Below, in pieces: positions 35,766 through 44,143 of a stretch of DNA of 45,578 nucleotides (within the stretch, counting starts at the first letter, position 1; each line of letters starts with the position of its first letter). Location of the stretch: the NCBI GenBank assembly GCA_028277585.1, contig JANQFY010000280.1:1-45578 (forward strand), in the 5' to 3' direction. The notes below the pieces were generated by a model that was given only the letters and a program-made list of their open reading frames with translations, was not told the origin of the DNA and ran no database searches. Source of the DNA: Sedimentisphaerales bacterium (GTDB taxonomy: Bacteria > Planctomycetota > Phycisphaerae > Sedimentisphaerales > Anaerobacaceae). Position numbers and translations under genes: made by a program.

Positions 35766-35862
35766 ACAAACGCAAAGATCAAACATCAAGAATCAAAACT
35801 GAGGAATGCCCGCATAGCGGGCATGACTTCCTCAATTTTGCGTCTTGCACTTTGATCCTTGA
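35766..35862. repeat. REP family B, copy 1 (inverted relative to copies 2 and 3)
   Basis: About 97 bases directly after the family A copy. The core is a perfect hairpin, ATGCCCGC-ATA-GCGGGCAT (35806-35824). It is flanked by GAGGAA and TTCCTC arms inside AT-rich tails that contain CAAAACT and AATTTTG. Read on the minus strand, it aligns with the copy at 41153-41250 (shared CAAAGTGCAAGA and CAAAATTGAGGAAGTC). It abuts the end of the NHL lipoprotein gene. Confidence 0.8.
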
Positions 35863-35863
35863 T

Positions 35864-36958
35864 TCAGTCAATTGTGACCACCGACAGCGTATACGGCTTG
35901 TCCCAAGTCGTGTTGACCACGCCCTCGAACGGCCAGTCCATGTTCGAGATGATCACCTCGTTGCCCCGGAAGATAGCTTCGCAAGGCTGATCGATGCCCC
36001 CATCGGCCCCGTCGGTGTCACCGTTCATGGCGATCGTCTCGACCGTCCCGTCGGGATGGACCATCTGGATCGCGTTCTGGATCATGTCGGCAACGAGGAT
36101 GCGATCGGTCTTGGGATCGCAGCACAACCCATCGGCGCACTTCATCTTCGGATCGTCGACCCAGATCGTGTTGGATGTCACGTTGTCCTGGGCGTCGAAC
36201 GTGATCTTGTGAATGGTCCCGTCCGCGAAGTTGCCGCAATAGAGGTTGCCCTTGCTGTCGAAGCAGAGCCCGTCGGCGCCGTAGCCGATGGTCGGATGCT
36301 TGCTCTCGATCTTGGCGATCAGGTGGGGATCATCAACCGGCGGCGAGGTCAGTTCGATCCCTTCTTCGCCGATCTTGAACCGGAAGATACCGCTGATTAA
36401 CGGCTTCGAGCCCGGCACCAGAATCGTCTCGCTGACATACATGTAGTCGCCTTTGACCGCGACGGCGTTGGCCACGTTCAGGCCCGAGACCACCGTGATC
36501 GCCTCCTGGGGCTCCCCGTCCTTCATGACGATGCGTTTGACGCTCGACATCTCCGGCGTGTCGGGACTGAACTGATTATCCGCGTAGTAGAGGTCGCCTG
36601 ACGGCGCCAGGCAGATCCCCATGGGCCCGGCCTTTTCCGTTTCCGGATGGGGCGGGGTAACAAAGAACTTCGTGACTTCGTTGTCAGCCGAGATTTTCAT
36701 GATGAACGCGCCCGGCGTCGGATCGTTGTAGTTGGGCACCGAGAGGACGAAGCTGCCGTCGGGCAACAGCGCCATGCCGTCGGGCGTGTTGCAGTAGTCG
36801 GGCAGTTCGACGAGCAGTTTCGCTGTCTTCATACCGGACGCCGCACCAGCAGGAGCCGGCGCATTGGGCTCTTCCGTCTTCTCGCTGCAGCCAACCGCCA
36901 GGAACAGACAGAGCACGACGAACACAAGACTGGCACAACCGAATCGTTCCTTCGACAT
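35864..36958 (-). CDS. NHL/SMP-30-like beta-propeller lipoprotein, second copy
   Basis: A 364-residue lipoprotein with lipobox L-A-V-G-C (Cys24). A short A-P-rich linker leads into a propeller that parallels the protein at 15838-16881 blade for blade. Shared elements include Y-C/Y-N-T-P-D-G-M-A/V-L, L-Y-Y/I-A-D-N-Q and Y-C-G-N-F-A-D-G-T. The family includes metal-dependent lactonases, but many members only bind ligands; no activity is assigned. GGGAGA precedes the ATG at 36958. It follows the sixth HzsA-like gene on the same strand after about 200 bases that hold a family B repeat, so the two may share a transcript. Confidence 0.86.
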   Translation of the reverse strand: MSKERFGCASLVFVVLCLFLAVGCSEKTEEPNAPAPAGAASGMKTAKLLVELPDYCNTPDGMALLPDGSFVLSVPNYNDPTPGAFIMKISADNEVTKFFVTPPHPETEKAGPMGICLAPSGDLYYADNQFSPDTPEMSSVKRIVMKDGEPQEAITVVSGLNVANAVAVKGDYMYVSETILVPGSKPLISGIFRFKIGEEGIELTSPPVDDPHLIAKIESKHPTIGYGADGLCFDSKGNLYCGNFADGTIHKITFDAQDNVTSNTIWVDDPKMKCADGLCCDPKTDRILVADMIQNAIQMVHPDGTVETIAMNGDTDGADGGIDQPCEAIFRGNEVIISNMDWPFEGVVNTTWDKPYTLSVVTID

Positions 36959-36980
36959 GATCACATCTCCCGAAAAGTGA

Positions 36981-37080
36981 AATCAAAAACCAAAGATCAA
37001 CTATCAAAATAGACGAAGTCATCGCCTCAATGGGGCGATTCCGCAATTTTGCATTTCGCGTTTTGCATTCTGATCTTCCT
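36981..37080. repeat. REP family B, copy 2
   Basis: About 100 AT-rich bases between two minus-strand genes. The core is ATCGCC-TCAATGG-GGCGAT (37021-37039), flanked by ACGAAGTC on the left and TCCGCAATTTTG on the right. The flanks match copy 3, but the stem sequence differs, so base pairing is kept while bases change. Confidence 0.7.
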
Positions 37081-37156
37081 CCGCAAGATACACAAACAGT
37101 CTCCCTCCGCCAACCATGGATTTGGCTTTTCTGCGATTCGGAGCCGCTGGCGGACG

Positions 37157-39964
37157 TCAGCGTGAAGCGGCAAGCGGCTCGCCTGCGCTGGCCTCGCGAC
37201 GTACGACCGAATCGGGGACGGTCCGTGACAGGGCTTCCTCGAAGGTGATTTCGGGTCGATAATTGGGATGGTCCTGGTACTTGGCGTTCAGGCGTCCCCA
37301 ATAGGAAGGGTGGAACTGGCAGTTGATATCGAGCCAGTTGGTAATCTTCACCAACTCCACCTTGCTCAAGCGAACGTCCTTGTGCGATTCCGCCAGGCTA
37401 TCGACGTAGGCCTGCAGGTCCCGATCGCGCAGCCGGATCGTTTCCCCCGAGAGCATCGCCGCCAAGGGGCTGGTCAAGGCGCCCAGTGTATAAGGTGGCA
37501 GGTATTCGATACCCGCCGAACCGGCGTCTTCGTTCCGCGGCGCGCGATATCCGAGCAACTGCTTCTTGCCCTTGGACAGCTTCACCAGGTTGTTGTAGGA
37601 GACGCTGTAGACCCCTTCCGGATCGCCCGCCAGGTTCAGATCGCCCTCAATCCTATCACCACTGTGACATTCGACACAGTGCCGGTCCCAGATCGGCTGG
37701 ATCTGACGGTCGTAGTCGAAGAGCTTCGCAGCATGTTTCTCGCCCGGTTGCGGCCCGGGTGAAGAGGGGGATCGCCGCATCGCCAGGGACACCACCGACG
37801 TATCGCGCGGCGTATTGTTCGGTTTCTCGTGACATCCGACGCAGCTACGCACCTCGCCGGGCATGTAGTGGACGTGCGTCCGCTCAGTCTGCACCATGCG
37901 GTAGTCCGCGTCGAGCGCCTGGAAGTAGATGTTCCGCAAGGCCGGGACATAGAAATGAGCCGAGCCGTCCGCCTCAACCGGGATGATCCCATGCTGAACC
38001 TTCAATCCCAGCAGATCGTCACCCATCGCCGTATGCGCCATCCCATCCCGATCGTCGCGGTACCAGGACTTGCGCGCCGCCCAGGGGCGAGGCACCTCTT
38101 CCATGATGCGCAGATACTTGATCGCGCCGCGTTCGACGTTCTCCATGCCCTGATACACATCCGCGACGAAACACAGGCTCAGATTCTGCTCCGCCAAATC
38201 AGGCTGCTTGACCTCAGCCATGACGGGCGGCTTATCCCGAGCGACAAGCGGATAGGGGTGCCAGCAGGAAATCGCCTCGTCTTCGTAGAGGGGCGTCGCG
38301 TCGCCCTGCCCATCGAGCACGACCAGATCGTACGCCTTCGGCGCATCCCAGGCGGGGCCTTTCGGCTTGCGCGTTGCCAGGAACAGATCTTCTGACAGCG
38401 GATACGGATCCTTGAACAGACGGCCCAACGTGCCGGTGTTGTCGAGCTTCCACTGCCCCTGACTGTCACGGAAGTGGAATCCCGTGTGAGCGAAAGCCCG
38501 GATGTCATCCGTTACGAAGCGCATCGTCTCAGCCGCGCGGATGTCGTCCGACGTATCGATCACGATCACGGCGCCCATCGCGTTGTTGGGACAGCAGTGC
38601 GAGGTCCCCAGCATGACGATCTTGCCGGGCGCGTCGGGGATCGGACGGGCATAGATCATCGTCTCAGGGAACGTGATCGTATTGCCATAGACCTCAGACG
38701 TCGCCGTCCCGTCGGGATTCATCGCCCAGAGGCATTTCAGGTTGCCCGCCGCCTTATCGACGTACTCCCAGCGATGGTAGAGGATGCGCCCGTCGGGCAT
38801 CATCGCGGGGCTCGCCTCACTGACGGGGCTGTTGGACAGCGGCCGCATATCCCCACCGTTCGCGTCCATCCGATAGAGGTTCTTCGTCGTGTAGATGTCG
38901 GGAGCATCGCAAAGAACGCCATACTGGCAACGTGTGGTCGCGAATACGATCCCCCCATCGGGAAGGTAACAGGGATGGAGATCGTCCGTGCCGTGGTGAT
39001 ACGAACTGATGCCATAAAGGCGAATCAACTCGTCCTCGTCTCCCGGCGGGAACGTCAGTTGCCTGAGCCCGTTCCCATCGATACCGATCTCGTAGATGCG
39101 GTAGCCATCCAGAGGCCCCTTCTTGAAGTCGAAGACAATCTTCGTCGCGTCGTACGAGAGATCGAACCGATTGAACACGCCGTCGCCCAGCTCCCGCGCC
39201 AATTCACGGACCCGTCCCGTCCTCAGATCGAGAACGCAGAGCCCCCCGCCCGGACTCCAACGACTGTTGACATACTCGGTGTAAACGTGGTTGGCGTTGA
39301 GCGTGTAGCGACGAATGAAGACGAGTCGCTCGATCCCGCGCTCCAGCAGGGTTTGCGCGACCTCTCGATTGAACCGATGGGTCGACTCACCCGCTGACGG
39401 CGGAATCGGCAACGGCGCGGCCGGCCGATCCATGTACTGCGCCTTCGAGGGCATCTTCGGAGCCTTGTCCGTCACGATGAATCGGACACTGCCGGCCTGC
39501 CCAGCTCCCTTATCGATCCCAATCTGGGCCTGGAACCTGACATATTTGCCCTCGAGCTTGAAATGCAGCATAGACGGCCCGTGGGCCCAGAAACCCCTGG
39601 CGAATGTCGCTTTGCCGATCCTCAAGGGCTGCTTGTTCTGGTTGTGGTTGACGAATAGCCTGCCCCATCCGACCTGAGCCTTGGTGGGCTTGAGGCTCGT
39701 CAGATCGACCCGGGCGCCGGTCTCGTCGATCAGAACGGGATCAGCCCAGATCGCCTGGTCCGAACGGTAATTATCCGGCCCGAACGTGACCACCAGGTAG
39801 AGGTCCTTGACGCCGGAAATGTCGACGGAGATTGACCTCGCCTCCTGCCCGCCGCGCATCAACGGGGTCTTGACCAGATGGGAAGCCGCGTGGGTGGGCC
39901 ATGATACGGCCAGCGCGAGTACGGCGCTGGCAAGAACGAATCGATACGATCCGGCGATCGGCAT
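37157..39964 (-). CDS. HzsA-like dihaem protein with N-terminal NPCBM domain
   Basis: A 935-residue exported protein with a signal ending near W-P-T-H-A-A. Residues about 28-170 fit an NPCBM-type module, which binds carbohydrate in other proteins (D-L-Y-L-V-V-T-F-G, then A-K-A-T-F-A-R-G-F-W-A-H-G-P-S). The propeller region starts R-L-V-F-I-R-R-Y-T-L. Haem sites are C-V-G-C-H at 708-712 and C-V-E-C-H at 763-767. It is most like the pair at 27057 and 30491 (shared H-P-C-Y-L-P-D-G-G-I). The ATG at 39964 has AAGGGG upstream; an ATG at 40003 with GGAG is a fair alternative. It is divergent from a URO-D gene and followed by an NHL lipoprotein gene. Confidence 0.85.
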   Translation of the reverse strand: MPIAGSYRFVLASAVLALAVSWPTHAASHLVKTPLMRGGQEARSISVDISGVKDLYLVVTFGPDNYRSDQAIWADPVLIDETGARVDLTSLKPTKAQVGWGRLFVNHNQNKQPLRIGKATFARGFWAHGPSMLHFKLEGKYVRFQAQIGIDKGAGQAGSVRFIVTDKAPKMPSKAQYMDRPAAPLPIPPSAGESTHRFNREVAQTLLERGIERLVFIRRYTLNANHVYTEYVNSRWSPGGGLCVLDLRTGRVRELARELGDGVFNRFDLSYDATKIVFDFKKGPLDGYRIYEIGIDGNGLRQLTFPPGDEDELIRLYGISSYHHGTDDLHPCYLPDGGIVFATTRCQYGVLCDAPDIYTTKNLYRMDANGGDMRPLSNSPVSEASPAMMPDGRILYHRWEYVDKAAGNLKCLWAMNPDGTATSEVYGNTITFPETMIYARPIPDAPGKIVMLGTSHCCPNNAMGAVIVIDTSDDIRAAETMRFVTDDIRAFAHTGFHFRDSQGQWKLDNTGTLGRLFKDPYPLSEDLFLATRKPKGPAWDAPKAYDLVVLDGQGDATPLYEDEAISCWHPYPLVARDKPPVMAEVKQPDLAEQNLSLCFVADVYQGMENVERGAIKYLRIMEEVPRPWAARKSWYRDDRDGMAHTAMGDDLLGLKVQHGIIPVEADGSAHFYVPALRNIYFQALDADYRMVQTERTHVHYMPGEVRSCVGCHEKPNNTPRDTSVVSLAMRRSPSSPGPQPGEKHAAKLFDYDRQIQPIWDRHCVECHSGDRIEGDLNLAGDPEGVYSVSYNNLVKLSKGKKQLLGYRAPRNEDAGSAGIEYLPPYTLGALTSPLAAMLSGETIRLRDRDLQAYVDSLAESHKDVRLSKVELVKITNWLDINCQFHPSYWGRLNAKYQDHPNYRPEITFEEALSRTVPDSVVRREASAGEPLAASR

Positions 39965-40079
39965 TTCACAACCCCTTTCAGGCTGGACACAGACACACTT
40001 CATACTTTCTATCTCCACTACCATACCAATTTTCGCCGTCGAGGTCACCGACGAACCCGGGAGGTGTTTTTTCGGCCGC

Positions 40080-40103
40080 TTGGGCGTTTCCATCGACGCC
40101 CAA
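40080..40103. promoter_or_regulatory. Candidate operator palindrome in divergent spacer
   Basis: TTGGGCGT and ACGCCCAA form perfect eight-base arms around an eight-base spacer. They lie in the 184-base gap between the divergent HzsA-like/NPCBM and URO-D genes. The symmetry and location fit a dimeric regulator that acts on both promoters. No adjacent regulator gene points to a family. Confidence 0.35.
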
Positions 40104-40148
40104 ATCGTGTAGTTTATCCCGAACACAATGAATTCCCGGAGAACGCAC

Positions 40149-41168
40149 GTGACTTCAAGAGATTGCATCCTGGCGGCACTGAACCGAGAGACACCCGATC
40201 ATATCCCCACCTTCGAGTGGTTCATCGATACCGGCGTGGGCGAGGCGCTAACGGGACATCGCGATCCGATCGACATCGTCGACGCCCTGGACGTCGACGG
40301 GATCAACATCCGGCCCGACTACGGCAGAGAGCAGGTCGAACCCGATACGTTCGCCGACGAATGGGGCGCGGTCCGTAAGGAGACGGGCGACTGCATCCCC
40401 GCCATCATCAAGAATCCGGTCCCGGATATTCAGCGGCATGGCGACTACGCGTTCCCCGACGTCGAGGCGCCGCACCGGTTCGCCTCGCTGGCGCGCGCTC
40501 AGGAACGCTTCGGCGACACGCGGGCCGTCATTCTGAACCTGCGGGACGGGTTCTCCGACATGCGGGACATCCTGGGCTATGAGAACGCGCTGATGGAAAT
40601 GGCGGCCGCCCCGGACCGGTTCCGGGAACTGCTGGACCGCGCGGTCGACTACAACCTCGCGCTGGCCGGCCGGGCGCGGCGCGAGTTCGGGATCGAGATC
40701 GTCGCGACCACAGACGACATCGCCACCGCGCATGGTCTGCTGATGCGTCCCGAGACCTATTTCGACGTCATTGGACCCGCGTTTCAGCGCGTGATGCGGG
40801 GATACAAGGACCTGGGCTTGAAGATCGTCAAGCATTGCGATGGGAACTGCTCGGCGGTGATCGATTTCTGGATCGACGCCGGGATCGACTGCCTCGACCC
40901 GATCGATCCCGAAGCGGGATTTGACATGGCGGACTTCAAGGCCCGCTATGGTGACAAGATCTGTCTGAAGGGCAATATTGACTGCAAAGGCGCTCTGCAG
41001 TATGGAACGCCCGAGGAAGTCGAAGCCGAGGTCAAGACTTGCATCACCAAAGCCGGCGCCGGGGGCGGGCTGATCCTCTCGTCGAGCAATACGATCCATC
41101 GCGGCGTCAAGCCGGAGAACTACCGAGCCATGCTGGAAACGCTGAGACGAAGCAAAGTGCAAGAATGA
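40149..41168 (+). CDS. Uroporphyrinogen decarboxylase family protein
   Basis: A 339-residue URO-D/MtaA-fold protein starting T-S-R-D-C-I-L-A-A-L-N-R-E, the family's usual N-terminus. It has K-H-C-D-G-N at 228-233, with His229 and Cys230 near the expected metal site. It also has the late G-N-I-D and L-S-S-S-N-T-I-H segments seen in methyltransferase-like members. The GTG at 40149 is preferred because CCGGAG lies just upstream and homology starts there; an ATG at 40128 lacks a ribosome site. It precedes a RhaT-like transporter and an FGGY kinase, so it probably acts on a small molecule linked to that sugar. Its last codons lie inside a family B repeat. Confidence 0.88.
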   Translation: MTSRDCILAALNRETPDHIPTFEWFIDTGVGEALTGHRDPIDIVDALDVDGINIRPDYGREQVEPDTFADEWGAVRKETGDCIPAIIKNPVPDIQRHGDYAFPDVEAPHRFASLARAQERFGDTRAVILNLRDGFSDMRDILGYENALMEMAAAPDRFRELLDRAVDYNLALAGRARREFGIEIVATTDDIATAHGLLMRPETYFDVIGPAFQRVMRGYKDLGLKIVKHCDGNCSAVIDFWIDAGIDCLDPIDPEAGFDMADFKARYGDKICLKGNIDCKGALQYGTPEEVEAEVKTCITKAGAGGGLILSSSNTIHRGVKPENYRAMLETLRRSKVQE

Positions 41169-41250
41169 AGACGCAAAATTGAGGAAGTCGTCGCCGCCTT
41201 GCGGCGATTCCGCAGTTCTGATGTTTGCTTTTTGATTTTTCATATTCTCC
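41153..41250. repeat. REP family B, copy 3
   Basis: About 98 bases that begin within the last codons of the URO-D gene. The core is TCGCCGC-CTT-GCGGCGA (41191-41207), flanked by CAAAATTGAGGAAGTC and TTCCGCAGTT, and followed by a T-rich tail. It is followed six bases later by family A copy 2, the same pairing of families as at 35.7-35.9 kb. The hairpin and T-rich tail could also act as a transcription end for the URO-D gene. Confidence 0.8.
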
Positions 41251-41256
41251 AGAGCC

Positions 41257-41336
41257 GTAGGGTGGGTCCTTGACCCACGCGGCTTGGTGACACAACGGCC
41301 CGGGTAGGGTGGGTTGAGAACCCACCCGACCATGGG
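41257..41336. repeat. REP family A, copy 2
   Basis: The same two head-to-head hairpins as copy 1, with GTAGGG at the left end and CCCGAC instead of CCCTAC at the right, a broken outer pair. Similarity to copy 3 continues past the core to about 41366 (TAGCG, then ATACGCAA), so the element reaches almost to the ribosome site of the RhaT-like gene. Confidence 0.88.
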
Positions 41337-41381
41337 TTGTAGCGATACGGCATACGCAACACGAAACGGAAAGGAAAAGGA

Positions 41382-42464
41382 ATGGGAACCGACACGTTTC
41401 TGGGGTTTGCCTTCATTCTGTTGGGAGCGATGTGCGGCGGGTCGTTCGGACTGCCCAGCAAATTCGTCGCCAAGGACACGCCCTGGGAGGTGCTCTGGGG
41501 ACCGTTCTTTTTGTTCGTCACGATCCTGATCCCGGTGTTGCTGTTCCCGTTCATCGCGAACGGGCTGTTCGCCACCTGCAGCGAGGCGGGTTTCCTCGTC
41601 ATCGCCATGCCCATCGTCTTCGGCTTCCTCTGGGGATTGGGCTCGATGACGCTAGGCCTGAGCTTCGCCTTCATTGGTCTGTCACTGGCGTATGCGATCA
41701 ACTATGGAGGTCAGATCATTCTGGGCTCGATGGGCCCGATCCTGATCTGGGGACGGGAGGACCTGACCAAGACACATGGCTTCGTCATCATGGCGGGCGT
41801 CGCGATCTGCCTGGCGGGCGTCGTCGTCTGCGGCAAAGCCGCCATCCTCAAGAGCCGCAGCGCCGAAGCAGAAGACGCGGCGAAGAAACAAGGCGGCGTG
41901 ACGATGTTGAAGGGGCTCATTCTCGCCTTCGGTTCGGGCCTGCTCTGCGCGTGCTACTCCATCGCCTTTAGCTACGGCGATGAGGTCAGAGCGATCTCGG
42001 AGACCAGCTTTGGCAACGCTCCCTGGCGCGCGACTTTCGTGGTCACGGCGCTGATCCTCTGGGGTGGCGCTGTGTCCTCGCTGGCCTACTGTGGCTTCAA
42101 GCTGGCCAAGAACAAGACCTGGGGGCAGTTGGCCCAACCGAAAATCGGCAGAGTCCTCGTTATCGCGCTGATCATGGCGCTGCTCCACGATGGCGCTATC
42201 CTGTTCTGGGGATTGGGTGCCGCTCGCCTCGGTCCCCTGGGTGTCGGCGTAGGCTATGCCGTCTTCATGTCGTTCGCCATCATCGTGGGCAACGTCAACG
42301 GCTTCCTCACCGGCGAGTGGAAGAAAGCCAGCCAACAGAGCGTCCGCTGGATCGCCGCCGGAATCGTAGTACTCATCATCGGCGTCAGTGTGCTGGCCAA
42401 GGGCAACATCATGAAGATGCAAGCCACTCCAACCGGGGTTCAGGAACAACAGGCAACCGAATAA
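41382..42464 (+). CDS. rhaT: RhaT-like sugar/H+ symporter
   Basis: A 360-residue membrane protein with ten hydrophobic helices in the drug/metabolite-transporter-like layout of RhaT. The segment F-L-W-G-L-G-S-M-T-L-G-L-S-F, followed by I-G-L-S-L-A-Y-A-I, and the late T-G-E-W-K-K-A-S match the corresponding RhaT positions. Family members import L-rhamnose with H+. AAGGAAAAGGA precedes the ATG. It lies between a URO-D gene and an FGGY kinase, each junction carrying a family A repeat. Rhamnose isomerase and rhamnulose-phosphate aldolase genes are absent from the window, so the substrate could be a related deoxy-sugar. The symbol is by similarity only. Confidence 0.82.
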   Translation: MGTDTFLGFAFILLGAMCGGSFGLPSKFVAKDTPWEVLWGPFFLFVTILIPVLLFPFIANGLFATCSEAGFLVIAMPIVFGFLWGLGSMTLGLSFAFIGLSLAYAINYGGQIILGSMGPILIWGREDLTKTHGFVIMAGVAICLAGVVVCGKAAILKSRSAEAEDAAKKQGGVTMLKGLILAFGSGLLCACYSIAFSYGDEVRAISETSFGNAPWRATFVVTALILWGGAVSSLAYCGFKLAKNKTWGQLAQPKIGRVLVIALIMALLHDGAILFWGLGAARLGPLGVGVGYAVFMSFAIIVGNVNGFLTGEWKKASQQSVRWIAAGIVVLIIGVSVLAKGNIMKMQATPTGVQEQQATE

Positions 42465-42470
42465 GGAGTC

Positions 42471-42550
42471 GTAGGGTGGGTCCTTGACCCACGCGGCTCG
42501 ACGACACAACGGCCAGGGCGCGGTGGGTTGAGAACCCACCCTACCATTGG
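42471..42550. repeat. REP family A, copy 3
   Basis: A full copy with intact GTAGGG and CCCTAC ends and a CCATTGG tail. Similarity to copy 2 continues to about 42583 and ends just before the GAAGGAG of the FGGY kinase. It begins six bases after the transporter stop, so it fills nearly the whole intergenic gap. Confidence 0.9.
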
Positions 42551-42598
42551 CCATAGCGGTGCAGAATACGCAATACGCACAACGAGAAGGAGTCAACC

Positions 42599-44143
42599 AT
42601 GGACTATCTGATGGCTATCGATCTGGGTTCGACGAGCATCAAGGCCATCGTCTTCGACCTCGATGGCAACCGCATCGCCTCGGCGAGCCGCCCCACCGAG
42701 AAGGTGACACCCCCGGACCATCCCGACTGGATCATCTGGGACCCGGACCAGATCTGGGGCGGCGCGGCCGACGCCTGCAAAGAAGCCATCAGCCAATTGG
42801 ACGATCCGTCTCTGATTCGCGGCGTCGCGGTCACTGGGATGGGCATGGACGGCGTCCCTGTCGATGCGCAGGGCAACGCGCTGTATCCCTTCATCAGTTG
42901 GCACGACACCCGCACCGCGCCACAGGCCGAATGGTGGTGCAACAACATCGGCGCCGAACGGACGTTCATGATCACCGGGTTCCCCTCGTGGGCGATCGTC
43001 GCGGTGATGCGCATGCTCTGGATGAAAGAGCACCAGCCGGAGATCATGGCGCGTGCGCACAAATGGCTCCTGATCGAGGACTTCGTCAACGCCAAGCTCT
43101 CCGGCGTCATGTCGACCGACTTCAGCATGGCGTCCTGCATGCTCCTGCTCGACCAGGCCCAGCGTAAATGGTCCGACGAGCTTGTTGAGGCGTCGGGAAT
43201 CCCCCGATCGCTCTTGCCCGAGATTCGCGTCAGCGGGACGCCTCTGGGCCCGATCACGCCAGAAGCCTCCGCGGCGACCGGCATTCCCGAGGGCACGCCG
43301 ATCCTCCAGGGCGGGCACGACCATATCTGCGCCACGCTCCCGGCCGGGCTGTTCCGCCCCGGCGCGGTGCTGGACATCATCGGGACCTGGGAGTGCGTGC
43401 AGATGGCGCTGACCGAACCGGTGCTGACCCCCGAGATCCTTCAGGCGGATCTCTGCATGCAGGCGCACGTCTTGCCCGGCTCTTTCGTCGCCTGGGGCGG
43501 CGCCCCGTCCGGCGAGTCGCTCGAGTGGTTCCGCCGCGAGATGGGCAAGGACGTCGAGCTAGGCGCCAAGGACAACGACGCCGTCTGGAACACCCTGCTG
43601 GCGGGCCTGAAGCAAACCGAACTCGGCGCTTCGGGCGCGATGTACCTGCCCCACATCTCCGCGGCCGGCTGCCCCATCGCCGATACGAAATCGCTCGGCG
43701 CCTTCGTCGGGATCAACACCCAGACCACCCGGGACGATCTGCTCCGCGCGGTGATCGAAGGGCTCAACTTCCAGTTCCTGCACATCCTCGAAGCGATGCA
43801 GACGCGTCTGAACACGAGCTTCGAGAGCATTACTGTCACAGGCGGGGTCGCGCGAAACGAGTTCTGGATCCAGAACAAAGCGGATATGCTGGGCTTGCCC
43901 GTCGAGGTCTCGGACATCAAGGACGCCTCTCCCCTCGGCGCCGCCATGCTGGTGGGGCTCGGTCTGAACCTTTACGCCGACGTGCAGGAAGCCTACGAGC
44001 GGGTCAAAGCCAAAGGCAAGATCTATCAGCCCCGCGCCGAAGCGACGGATGCGTACCGAAAGAGCTTTGAGATCTACAAGAGCCTCTACCCGGCACTGAA
44101 GCCCGTGCACCACGCGCTGTTCGATATGTTCCGACAGTCGTAG
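42599..44143 (+). CDS. FGGY-family carbohydrate kinase
   Basis: A 514-residue sugar kinase with M-A-I-D-L-G-S-T-S at 5-13. It has catalytic Asp241 in G-G-H-D-H and the adenosine motif V-T-G-G-V-A-R-N-E-F-W near 420. It is broadly between xylulokinase and fuculokinase types and clearly differs from the LyxK-like kinase at 12968-14482. Placed after a RhaT-like transporter, it would phosphorylate the imported sugar after isomerisation. GAAGGAG lies six bases before the ATG. The TAG stop at 44141-44143 is part of the first bases of a family A repeat, so the repeat seems to have shaped the end of the gene. Confidence 0.9.
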   Translation: MDYLMAIDLGSTSIKAIVFDLDGNRIASASRPTEKVTPPDHPDWIIWDPDQIWGGAADACKEAISQLDDPSLIRGVAVTGMGMDGVPVDAQGNALYPFISWHDTRTAPQAEWWCNNIGAERTFMITGFPSWAIVAVMRMLWMKEHQPEIMARAHKWLLIEDFVNAKLSGVMSTDFSMASCMLLLDQAQRKWSDELVEASGIPRSLLPEIRVSGTPLGPITPEASAATGIPEGTPILQGGHDHICATLPAGLFRPGAVLDIIGTWECVQMALTEPVLTPEILQADLCMQAHVLPGSFVAWGGAPSGESLEWFRREMGKDVELGAKDNDAVWNTLLAGLKQTELGASGAMYLPHISAAGCPIADTKSLGAFVGINTQTTRDDLLRAVIEGLNFQFLHILEAMQTRLNTSFESITVTGGVARNEFWIQNKADMLGLPVEVSDIKDASPLGAAMLVGLGLNLYADVQEAYERVKAKGKIYQPRAEATDAYRKSFEIYKSLYPALKPVHHALFDMFRQS

